Below are positions 54,764-62,578 of a stretch of DNA of 64,000 nt, piece by piece. The notes under the pieces are model-generated. The model worked only from the letters and a program-made list of their open reading frames with translations, was not told where the DNA came from and did no database searches. Within the stretch, counting starts at the first letter, position 1. Each line of letters starts with the position of its first letter. Origin of the DNA: an uncultured Cytophagales bacterium. GTDB lineage: Bacteria > Bacteroidota > Bacteroidia > Cytophagales > Cyclobacteriaceae. The position numbers and the translations under genes were made by a program. The stretch is taken from positions 434,001 to 498,000 of the forward strand of contig CAJXNP010000001.1 in the NCBI GenBank assembly GCA_913057175.1. The letters are read 5' to 3'.

Positions 54764-54784
54764 ATCCTGAAACAAGTTCAGGAT
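54764..54784. repeat. REP-like hairpin, inverted copy of the one after pckA
   Basis: atcctgaa (54764-54771) pairs perfectly with ttcaggat (54777-54784), loop acaag. The loop is the reverse complement of the cttgt loop at 39953-39957, so the two copies are the same element in opposite orientations. Confidence 0.75.
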
Positions 54785-54830
54785 GACTATCAGATAGGTT
54801 TTAGGACATCTACTATATTCAGAGATGCAA

Positions 54831-54878
54831 ATTACCACATTTGCACATTCCCTCATCAGCAGATCAGCACATCAACCC
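54831..54878 (-). repeat. 8-bp repeat directly after the symporter stop codon (6 units)
   Basis: Six contiguous octamers on the plus strand: attaccac, atttgcac, attccctc, atcagcag, atcagcac, atcaaccc. The last unit ends at 54878, the base before the symporter stop codon (54879-54881). On the sense strand the units read as GTGCTGAT-type, G/T-rich. Confidence 0.8.
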
Positions 54879-55757
54879 CTATACAGCCACCACCTCTTCC
54901 TTTTGGGTAAGATAACTACTAATCAAAATAACCGCTGTCCCAGTCATCAACATGATCAAACTGTAAATCGCCCCGGCGATGGCCAATGATTCCATTCCAA
55001 TGGAAATCGATGCGATGGCAATAGCCAATGTACCATTTTGAATACCCGATTCGACGGAAATACTAATGGATTGGCGGTTTCTCAGCTTCATCAGGTATTT
55101 GGCTGATAAAAAACCAATCAACAAAGAAATAACATTGAGCAGCAAGGCAATGAAACCAGCCTGCTCGAAATATGAAAGGACATTGGATTTTTCCTTCAAA
55201 ATGATTCCTGCAACAACAATGAACAGAACAATTGCGGAAGCCGTTTTGACTGGTTTATCCATCTGTCTCGCAAAGCTTTCCTTTTTCGCTTTGATGAACA
55301 TGCCAATGGAAACCGGAATAATGGTGATCACAAATAATTGCCCGACTACTTTTGGAATATCCAGAACAATCGCTGTTTCCGTACTCATGTATTCCAATAA
55401 GGCGAATTGAACAATGAAAGGAATGGTAAAAATGGTTACGATGCTGCTGATTGCTGTTAAGGTCACAGATAGGGCCGTATCTCCCTTCGCCAAATGTGTG
55501 ATCAGATTGGAAGTGGCCCCACCCGGACAAGCAGCCAGGATCATTATTCCGACGGCGATTTCCGGTCTGACGGGAAATAACCAGACCAATAGGAAGCCAA
55601 TTAACGGAAGCAATACAATTTGATTGATGAGACCGGTAACAACCGCTTTTGGATATAAAACAACACGTTTGAAATCATCAATGGTGAGGGAAAGCCCCAT
55701 GCCCAACATGATGATAAACAAAGAGGCTGCGAGAAAAATAGCCGAAAACTTATCCAT
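54879..55757 (-). CDS. bile acid:sodium symporter (BASS) family protein
   Basis: 292 residues from the ATG at 55757 (MDKFSAIFLAASLFIIMLGMGLSL); the frame extends 13 codons upstream with unlikely text. It has about nine or ten membrane helices. Family motifs: GMGLSLTIDDF, QIVLLPLIGFLLVWLF, AVGIMILAACPGGATSNLITHLAKGDTALSVTLTA and ESGIQNGTLAIAI. The ACPGG and crossing-helix ESGIQN motifs match bacterial ASBT homologues. It probably co-transports an organic anion with Na+ over the inner membrane; the substrate cannot be inferred. Confidence 0.92.
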   Translation of the reverse strand: MDKFSAIFLAASLFIIMLGMGLSLTIDDFKRVVLYPKAVVTGLINQIVLLPLIGFLLVWLFPVRPEIAVGIMILAACPGGATSNLITHLAKGDTALSVTLTAISSIVTIFTIPFIVQFALLEYMSTETAIVLDIPKVVGQLFVITIIPVSIGMFIKAKKESFARQMDKPVKTASAIVLFIVVAGIILKEKSNVLSYFEQAGFIALLLNVISLLIGFLSAKYLMKLRNRQSISISVESGIQNGTLAIAIASISIGMESLAIAGAIYSLIMLMTGTAVILISSYLTQKEEVVAV

Positions 55758-55931
55758 TGTGAAAAATATTTTAATTGACCAACCTCCAAGTTGCACAAGT
55801 AGAATGGCATTTCAAACAGGATGTAATTTTTCAATTAAAATAGCGTAAAGTTCTCTGTATCAACTTTTTCCTTTTAATATTAAACTAATGAAAGCAACCT
55901 TGTAAGTTACAATTAACTTAAAATTACAGGT

Positions 55932-56171
55932 TCAAAATAGCAAATTGATTAACTCATCTTTACTCATCTCAAAGTGATCTGCGATATCTTTAATTATGGA
56001 AGACAATGTGCCAATTTTAATAGGGCGATGCTCCGGAATGGTGATGTGATGGGTTCCTTTTTCGTTTGTAGTAAGTCGAATATGACTTCCTACCTGTCGG
56101 GTAGGTTCGTAGCCAAGTTTTTTTAGCTTTTTAATCAGATCTTTTCCTGACAAATTCCTGGGTAATTTCAT
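55932..56171 (-). CDS. hicA: HicA-family toxin (mRNA interferase)
   Basis: A 79-residue protein: LSGKDLIKKLKKLGYEPTRQ, then VGSHIRLTTNEKG and HHITIPEHRPIKIGTLSSIIKDI. The catalytic His is in GSHIRL, in a dsRBD-like fold. HicA toxins cleave mRNA. The gene overlaps hicB by 4 bp (ATGA at 56168-56171). The order is antitoxin first, toxin second, the less common arrangement but seen in many Bacteroidota. Confidence 0.9.
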   Translation of the reverse strand: MKLPRNLSGKDLIKKLKKLGYEPTRQVGSHIRLTTNEKGTHHITIPEHRPIKIGTLSSIIKDIADHFEMSKDELINLLF

Positions 56172-56371
56172 GCAGCAATGATCTCATCGCGCACAAAGTG
56201 CAATCTTATTATTTTAGGAGAATCTTTTTCGAAGTGACACCGAACCGCTTCCCTTACATTGTGTTTTAACTCTTCAACAGTTTCTCCATCAGTAAAAATT
56301 GAATGGCCTAAGGCCCGCGCTTCATAACCGCCTTCACTGGATTCTTCTACCACAAAAATAATTTCTGTCAT
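56168..56371 (-). CDS. hicB: HicB-like antitoxin (short, no DNA-binding domain)
   Basis: A 67-residue protein with the HicB partial-RNase-H fold: IIFVVEESSEGGYEARALGHSIFTDGETVEELKHNVREAVRCHF. It lacks the C-terminal HTH or RHH domain of full-length HicB (usually 110-150 residues), so its own repression of the operon would need another factor. It should neutralise the HicA encoded next to it. Confidence 0.88.
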   Translation of the reverse strand: MTEIIFVVEESSEGGYEARALGHSIFTDGETVEELKHNVREAVRCHFEKDSPKIIRLHFVRDEIIAA

Positions 56372-56464
56372 AGCTATTTTTCTTTGGTTTATAAAAATAA
56401 CGATTTTAATTTTTCTTAATTCCTGTTTAGCGAAAATTTCAATGCAAAATCCCTAATTGAAAGA

Positions 56465-56495
56465 TCCCTCCAAGGGTTTGAAACCCTAGGAGGGA
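56465..56495. repeat. 31-bp imperfect palindrome downstream of the DUF2723 gene
   Basis: Outer arms tccctcc (56465-56471) and ggaggga (56489-56495) and inner arms agggttt (56473-56479) and aaaccct (56481-56487) are perfectly complementary, with one A-A mismatch between them. It lies 16 bp beyond the stop of the DUF2723 gene. No T-run follows, so it is more likely a REP-type repeat, though it could help stop transcription. Confidence 0.6.
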
Positions 56496-56510
56496 AATGC
56501 TATCTATGGG

Positions 56511-59500
56511 TTATTTCTTCAAATTGGCTACTAAAGAAGACATATTTTGCAAAACATATTCGTTCAGATCTGAAGATTGCCCGTTTTTGTTTTCCTCCTC
56601 CAAAGCAGAAGAATAATACTCAATGGTCTCCTCGCCTATTTTCACTGCCTCTTCATTCATATCAAGTGCCGACAAGAGCTGAACGGTCTGCAAATTGGCG
56701 TATGTTGGAGGTAAATGTGGCGAATGGAACAACTCCAGTGATTTATCCATGATTTTCTGAGCATATTCCCTATCTCCGTTATTCAGATAAGAGACCGCTA
56801 GCGTGTAGAAATACTGGCTGACTGGAACAACTATTCTCGAAACATAATCCTCATGGTTCAGGTAAATGTTATCATTCTTCAGATTGTCAAAGTCAGATGA
56901 ATTGACAAGGTGGTCAAACATTTTTTCCCGGTTAAGCATCGGTTCCTGTGAATTATTCTTGATAGGCAAAAAACGAAAGACCTGACCTTCCTGAACCAGA
57001 TAGGGCTTTACATCCAAACCGATTGAATTCATGGAGGTGTAGTTAAAATACACCGGTCTTTCCCAATGGTTACTGATCAAAAGATCGAGGAAAACAAGTG
57101 CATTTTTTTCCAGGTAGTTATTTTTCATTTTCAGGACAATGCTTTCCTGAATTCCGTCAGACAAATAGGATGGTAAAGAAACATTTTGAACAATTTTAGC
57201 TTGATCAATTTTTAAAACCAATTCTTTTGATGGAATCAAACTGATCGGATCACCATCCTGGGTTTGGGCAACCAAAGCAGGATGCTGGTCGTGAAGCAGG
57301 TTAATGTAATTCCTGACATCAATGGCTCCCTTCACCTTTGGATTTTCCCGATAATAAATGACATCATTTAGCCCATATTGCCGATAATCCTCCCTATCCA
57401 ATGTCAGATTAAATGCTTCGGATTCGTAATAGGTGTTTTTCAGTTGACCGATGTACCAATCCGTATTGAAATAGCTCAGAACAATGATCCGCACATCCGT
57501 GCGAATCCCTTCCACTTCCTGCAAATACCAGAGTGGAAAGGTATCATTGTCACCACCTGTAAAAAGGATAGCATTGGGTTCGCAGGTCTCCAACAAATTC
57601 CTCGCGCTGTCCATTTGAATCGTTCTTCCGGAACGATCATGGTCATCGAAATTCTTAAACAAAAGCAAACTAGGAAGACCGAGAGTAATTACCACTCCAA
57701 TAACTTTTTGGATTCCTTTAGATTGAACTTTTTCATTCAAAAACTGAAGAATAAACAAAACTCCAACCCCAACCCAAATGCAGAATGCCATGAATGAACC
57801 CACATAAATATAGTCCCGTTCACGTGGCTCCTGCGGTGGGGAATTGAGGTAAAGCGCCAGGACAATTCCTGTGATCAAAAAAAACACCAGGGTAGTTAAA
57901 AAACCTTTTCGATCATGCCTGGATTGAAAAAACATTCCGGCTAATCCAATCAAAAATGGGATCATCCAATATTGATTCCTGGCTTTTGAGGAAAATTCCG
58001 ACGAAGCTTTTTCCCATGGCCTCAGCCAGTCATCATGCTGCACGTCGCTCACCCTTCCGGAAAAATTCCACATCAGGTACCGGAAATACATGTGACCAAG
58101 TTGATATCGAAACAGATAATAAATGTTATCGATAAAGGTCGGCTTTTCATTTTCTCTCAGCCTCGCCCAGGCTTTGTATTGGGCTATGTGATCCGCATCC
58201 CGACTGTACATCCTTGGCAAGAGTGTTTCATGTTTTGCATCATATTGGTATTCGACCCGGTTTCCAGCAATTTCATAGTGATCTTCATCCTGGTAGTAAG
58301 CCTTTTTGCCACTGGAATAACCCGTAATTTCCGTATCGAAATAAGGTCCGTAAATCAACGGGCGGGTACCGTAGGATTCACGGTTCATGTAAGCCTTGAT
58401 CGAAACCAGGTCTTCGGGATTGGTCTCATCGATCGGAGGATTGAAATTGGAACGAATTAAAAGCATTAAATATGGAGTGAAACCCAAAATGACGAACAAC
58501 AACGACCAGGTGAAAACATTGAATTTGGGTTTTCTGCGGATCAGAAAGAAAGCGATTCCTAAAATCAGGATGATTGTCAGCCAGGCTCCGGAGTAAAATG
58601 GAAAATGCAAAGAATTTACTAAAAGAAGATCAAGTTGAAACGCTAGTTCAAAAAGTCCGACGGCTACAAATCGGTTGATGAATAACAAAACAACCAGTCC
58701 CAGAATTACTGACAAGGATATATTCTTAAAGTTCAATTCCCGTTTTTCGAAATACCAGGAAACAGCAATGACAGGTATGGCCAATAATGCCATTGGGTGA
58801 ACACAGTAGGAAAGACAAACTATATAGGTCGTTAAAACGATCCATCGTCTTTTCATTTCGGTATCCTGAATTTTGAGGTAAACAAGACCTAGCCAAACAT
58901 TAAAAACCAGGAAAAAGCTACCTGCGGCGTATGTCTCCGCTTCCACAGCTGAAAACCAAAAAGAATCGATAAAAGCCATTGCCAATGAACCGGACATTGC
59001 TCCAAAAATCACTGACCATTCAGGCATTTTAAGCTTGTTCCGGATTTTTCCACTCAATTCCAAAATGATCAGAAATACAAATAGAACAGCCAGGGAAGAA
59101 AAAACAGCGCTCATGAAATTCATCCACCAGGCCACCATTGACACATCGCCAAAAGAAAACAGTGTGAATATCCTACCAAACAATAAAAACAAAGGATTTC
59201 CTGGTGTGTGGGGAACCTGCAGTTTGTAAGCACAGGCAATGAATTCGGCACAATCCCAAAGGCTTGCTGTTTGTTCAAGTGTCAAAATGTAAATAAATAA
59301 AGAAGATAAGAAAACGAAAATCCCACCACCTATTTTCCAATAGTTTTGTTTTATACTATTTGATGCGAAGTTTTTTCGAAACTTTTTTCGAATATTTTGG
59401 AACCCCAAAATGCCGATTACAGGTAGAAAAAATCCAATCAACAAAACAATCGGAGCAAACCAAAGTGTTAACCAACCAAACCCATTTTGTACGGGGTCAT

Positions 59501-59594
59501 TTGCCATAGCTAAAAACCCTGTGGACAGTAACACGAGTGTAGATAAAAAGATAAACAGATCCTTTTTTGAAAAAATCAGGTAATTCTTCTTCAT
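56511..59594 (-). CDS. DUF2723 integral membrane protein (candidate protein O-mannosyltransferase)
   Basis: A 1027-residue membrane protein. It has two N-terminal helices, then the DUF2723 core LASLWDCAEFIACAYKLQVPHTPGNPLF (an acidic D-x-A-E motif after a helix, typical of C-type glycosyltransferases). Further helices continue to about residue 640, followed by a soluble part (FTGGDNDTFPLWYLQEVEGI, then NTDWYIGQLKN) and a C-terminal TPR-like region (LNNGDREYAQKIMDKSLELF). The human relative of this family, TMEM260, is a protein O-mannosyltransferase for IPT domains. Bacteroidota O-glycosylate many exported proteins, so a role in that process is reasonable but unproven here. Confidence 0.85.
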   Translation of the reverse strand: MKKNYLIFSKKDLFIFLSTLVLLSTGFLAMANDPVQNGFGWLTLWFAPIVLLIGFFLPVIGILGFQNIRKKFRKNFASNSIKQNYWKIGGGIFVFLSSLFIYILTLEQTASLWDCAEFIACAYKLQVPHTPGNPLFLLFGRIFTLFSFGDVSMVAWWMNFMSAVFSSLAVLFVFLIILELSGKIRNKLKMPEWSVIFGAMSGSLAMAFIDSFWFSAVEAETYAAGSFFLVFNVWLGLVYLKIQDTEMKRRWIVLTTYIVCLSYCVHPMALLAIPVIAVSWYFEKRELNFKNISLSVILGLVVLLFINRFVAVGLFELAFQLDLLLVNSLHFPFYSGAWLTIILILGIAFFLIRRKPKFNVFTWSLLFVILGFTPYLMLLIRSNFNPPIDETNPEDLVSIKAYMNRESYGTRPLIYGPYFDTEITGYSSGKKAYYQDEDHYEIAGNRVEYQYDAKHETLLPRMYSRDADHIAQYKAWARLRENEKPTFIDNIYYLFRYQLGHMYFRYLMWNFSGRVSDVQHDDWLRPWEKASSEFSSKARNQYWMIPFLIGLAGMFFQSRHDRKGFLTTLVFFLITGIVLALYLNSPPQEPRERDYIYVGSFMAFCIWVGVGVLFILQFLNEKVQSKGIQKVIGVVITLGLPSLLLFKNFDDHDRSGRTIQMDSARNLLETCEPNAILFTGGDNDTFPLWYLQEVEGIRTDVRIIVLSYFNTDWYIGQLKNTYYESEAFNLTLDREDYRQYGLNDVIYYRENPKVKGAIDVRNYINLLHDQHPALVAQTQDGDPISLIPSKELVLKIDQAKIVQNVSLPSYLSDGIQESIVLKMKNNYLEKNALVFLDLLISNHWERPVYFNYTSMNSIGLDVKPYLVQEGQVFRFLPIKNNSQEPMLNREKMFDHLVNSSDFDNLKNDNIYLNHEDYVSRIVVPVSQYFYTLAVSYLNNGDREYAQKIMDKSLELFHSPHLPPTYANLQTVQLLSALDMNEEAVKIGEETIEYYSSALEEENKNGQSSDLNEYVLQNMSSLVANLKK

Positions 59595-59891
59595 TTTGCT
59601 TTTTTAGCAATGTTCGGAAGAATCAGGATGCACAAAAGTTAAATAGTGTGAAAGAGTGTTAATGGAGTGTTAAAAAGAGTTAAAAATTAAGGAGAGTAGT
59701 AATTAAGGGTTAATTTTATAGAATAAATCAAATCACAAGAAACAAAAGTCAAATAAATTCCAAAACACTAAACCATAATCTTCAAAACTGTTTGCTTATT
59801 GATTCATTTGGGTTTCAATATTATTTGAGTTTTGACATTTGTCTTTTGTCATTTAGAAAGGTGAATATTTTCCAAGAAGTATTAGAATAAA
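59595..59891. other. divergent intergenic region
   Basis: A 297-bp AT-rich gap between the DUF2723 gene (minus) and the histidine kinase gene (plus). It includes a short direct repeat tgttaatggagtgttaaaa / gagttaaaaa near 59656-59685. No gene, terminator or clear promoter motif was recognised. Confidence 0.3.
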
Positions 59892-61142
59892 ATGAAACAT
59901 CGTCATCTTCGGTACATTATCTTTTTTGGAACAGTCGTACTCGCTGCACTGTTTGTTGTACAGCTTTACTGGTTTCAAAAAGCCTTTGACATCACTGAAA
60001 AACAATTTGACCATACCATTCAGGTGGCCTTGAAAAGGGTTGCTGACTCCGTCAGCCAGGAGAATGCTCAGCTAATCGAAGTAAAAAAGCTTTCTTCCAA
60101 TTTCTATTTTGTCAACACCAACAGCCAGATTAACCCGCATACCATTGATAGCCTTGTCAAGAAAGAATTGCTGCAACGGGCATTGGATATTGATTATGAA
60201 TTGGGTGTTTATGATGCTGACAAAGACACATTGGTCTATGGAAATTATATCCAGTCTACGATGGCCCGATTGATTGAGGAAGAGTTTTCAGGGAAAAATA
60301 CTTCCGAAATCCCTCTTCAGAATTTTGCGGTTTACTTTCCCAACAAAACAAGCTACCTGGCTTCTGAAATGAAGATCTGGCTATTTTCTACCTTTACCCT
60401 CTTTCTGATGATGGGATTCTTCGGGTACGCCATGTATTCCCTTCTAAGGGAAAAACGCTACACTGACGTGAAGACAGATTTCATCAACAACCTTACCCAT
60501 GAGTTTAAAACCCCGGTCACCAATATCCAGATTGCCAGTGATGTCCTGAAAAACAAATATTCCAAATCCAATGAAGACATTCTGTACTTTGAGATCCTGC
60601 AAAAAGAAAATAGAAAGCTTCAGCAGAAAATTGAGCATATTTTAACAGCTGCTACTTCTGAGCAACCCCTCGGAAAGGATTTTCGGGAAATTGATGTTCA
60701 CGAAGTGATTCGCGACTGTGCGGAATCATTTCAATTGAAAATCACGCAGCGAAACGGAAAACTTGAGCTCGCGCTCGACGAAGGTCAGCCTACCGTCTTC
60801 GGCAACCGGGAATTGTTATATCAAACTTTCAACAACCTGATCGACAATGCGGAAAAGTATTCACCTGATCATCCTACTATCAGGATTGAAAGCAAAAACA
60901 CGGAAAAGGGCCTTTTGTTAACCATCATGGATCGGGGAATAGGTATTCCTAAAGAAATTCAAAAAAAGGTGTTTCATAAATTTTATCGCAACCAAACAGG
61001 AAACATCCACAGTGTAAAAGGTTTTGGTCTGGGGTTGAATTTTGTTGAAAAGGTTATCCGTGCCCACAAGGGAAAAATCAAACTGTCAAGCGAGCAAAAC
61101 CAAGGAACTCAAATTTCCATTCTTTTGCCGATCATTTCATGA
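59892..61142 (+). CDS. sensor histidine kinase
   Basis: A 416-residue kinase with TM1 (7-27) and TM2 (162-185) flanking a periplasmic sensor of about 135 residues that has no recognised fold. The H-box is FINNLTHEFKTPVTNIQ (H203). N-box NLIDNAEKYS, G1 MDRGIGIPKE, F-box VFHKFYR and G2 GFGLGLNFV are all present, so it should be active. It forms an operon with the response regulator by a 4-bp ATGA overlap. The ligand cannot be inferred. Confidence 0.95.
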   Translation: MKHRHLRYIIFFGTVVLAALFVVQLYWFQKAFDITEKQFDHTIQVALKRVADSVSQENAQLIEVKKLSSNFYFVNTNSQINPHTIDSLVKKELLQRALDIDYELGVYDADKDTLVYGNYIQSTMARLIEEEFSGKNTSEIPLQNFAVYFPNKTSYLASEMKIWLFSTFTLFLMMGFFGYAMYSLLREKRYTDVKTDFINNLTHEFKTPVTNIQIASDVLKNKYSKSNEDILYFEILQKENRKLQQKIEHILTAATSEQPLGKDFREIDVHEVIRDCAESFQLKITQRNGKLELALDEGQPTVFGNRELLYQTFNNLIDNAEKYSPDHPTIRIESKNTEKGLLLTIMDRGIGIPKEIQKKVFHKFYRNQTGNIHSVKGFGLGLNFVEKVIRAHKGKIKLSSEQNQGTQISILLPIIS

Positions 61143-61828
61143 ACGCTAAAGCCAACATATTGCTTGTAGAAGACGATGAAAGTCTAGGCTTTCTTATTAA
61201 AGATAATCTGACAAAAAATGGATGGTCCATTCAACTTTGTACAGATGGTGAGAAAGGCTGGTCCACTTACAAAAGTCAGGAATTTGATTTATGTGTATTG
61301 GATGTGATGCTGCCACATCAAGATGGGTTTTCCCTTGCTACCGAAATAAGAAAAATTGACCAGCATATTCCGATCATATTTCTTACCGCCAAAAACATGA
61401 CCGAAGATAAGATCAGAGGTTTCCAGATCGGTGCGGACGACTACATTACCAAACCCTTCAGCATTGATGAATTTCTATACCGAATTGAGGCGATACTCAG
61501 GAGAACAAATGGTCTGGAAAAAACCCGTGAACCCGAAGAACTCACTTTTCACAACGCTCGTCTTGACATTCACAACCTGAAACTTTTTGTCGGAGATGAA
61601 TCTTCTCAACTTACTCATAAGGAATGTAAGCTGCTGCAAATATTCTTTCAAAACCCTAATCGATTGATCCAAAGGGATACATTTTTAAAAACCGTCTGGA
61701 AAAATGATGGTTTTTTTGTTGCACGAAGCATGGATGTATTTATTTCCAGGATCAGGAAATATCTGAAAACTGATCCTCATATTAGAATAGAAAATATCAG
61801 AGGTGTGGGTTATATTATGAAAGGATAA
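61139..61828 (+). CDS. OmpR/PhoB-family response regulator
   Basis: A 229-residue regulator. The receiver domain has the acidic pair in LLVEDDES, phospho-acceptor D55 (CVLDVMLP), T83 (FLTAK) and K105 (YITKPFS). A winged-helix DNA-binding domain follows from about residue 130 (LTHKECKLLQIFFQNPNRLI to RIENIRGVGYIMKG). It is the partner of the kinase directly upstream (4-bp overlap). Target genes are not known; the divergent DUF2723 gene is one candidate. Confidence 0.96.
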   Translation: MNAKANILLVEDDESLGFLIKDNLTKNGWSIQLCTDGEKGWSTYKSQEFDLCVLDVMLPHQDGFSLATEIRKIDQHIPIIFLTAKNMTEDKIRGFQIGADDYITKPFSIDEFLYRIEAILRRTNGLEKTREPEELTFHNARLDIHNLKLFVGDESSQLTHKECKLLQIFFQNPNRLIQRDTFLKTVWKNDGFFVARSMDVFISRIRKYLKTDPHIRIENIRGVGYIMKG

Positions 61829-61833
61829 AATCT

Positions 61834-62577
61834 CTAAAGTACTTTTAGTTTCTCCTGGATTTTAAACCTGTTTTCAATTTCCTCGGTTGTCACAACTTCT
61901 GCGTAACGATTTTTCAATGTAGTAATCGACGCCCTGTGAAGCTCAGGGGTTACAGTGGTACAGGCATCCTCCACCATTGTGACCAGATATCCCAGGTCAC
62001 AAGCATCTCTAACCGTTGTTTCCACACATTCATTTGTGTAAACACCAGCAACGACCAATTCGTGAATATCAAGGTTTTGAAGGACGTAGTTCAGGTTAGT
62101 GGAAGAAAATACTCCACTCGCAGTTTTATTAATGACAATCTCATTATCTATGGGAGCAACTTCATCTAAAAATTCGGCTTCTTTTGAACCAGGTAAAGCA
62201 AGAAGATTCAGCCTTTTGTGGCCATGACTTCGATCCCTTCCATCTTGTGTAAGAGCCTGAATTCTGGTATGAATGACCTCCATTTTGGTTTTGCGAAAAA
62301 CTGATAACAGTCGCTGGATATTAGGAATGACGTATTCCTCAAGTGTATCGAAATAATAATTTTGCTGTTCTATGGGAATACCCGAAGAGGTAATATCTTT
62401 GAAAACTCCATATCCTTTGGCTGCATCCAAATATTGCATATCAATAACTAAAAGTGCAATTCCTTTACTCTCAAAATTCTCTTTCCTTTCCTCATTTTCT
62501 TCTACCATATCATGGTAATACTCCTTCAGAGGATCCAGGTAGTCATTTTTAGTTAAAGGTCTGCTAATTTCAGTCAT
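61834..62577 (-). CDS. isochorismatase-like cysteine hydrolase
   Basis: A 247-residue hydrolase of the isochorismatase/nicotinamidase superfamily with catalytic triad D46 (LLVIDMQ), K151 (VINKTASGVF) and C184 (VYTNECVETT); the cis-peptide region GVYTNECV also fits. The N-terminal 35 residues extend beyond the usual core. In such a context members hydrolyse ureidoacrylate, N-carbamoylsarcosine or similar amides. It is the last gene of a minus-strand operon, 1 bp after the M20-type amidase gene, so both probably act on successive steps of one nitrogen-compound pathway. Confidence 0.9.
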   Translation of the reverse strand: MTEISRPLTKNDYLDPLKEYYHDMVEENEERKENFESKGIALLVIDMQYLDAAKGYGVFKDITSSGIPIEQQNYYFDTLEEYVIPNIQRLLSVFRKTKMEVIHTRIQALTQDGRDRSHGHKRLNLLALPGSKEAEFLDEVAPIDNEIVINKTASGVFSSTNLNYVLQNLDIHELVVAGVYTNECVETTVRDACDLGYLVTMVEDACTTVTPELHRASITTLKNRYAEVVTTEEIENRFKIQEKLKVL

Positions 62578-62578
62578 A

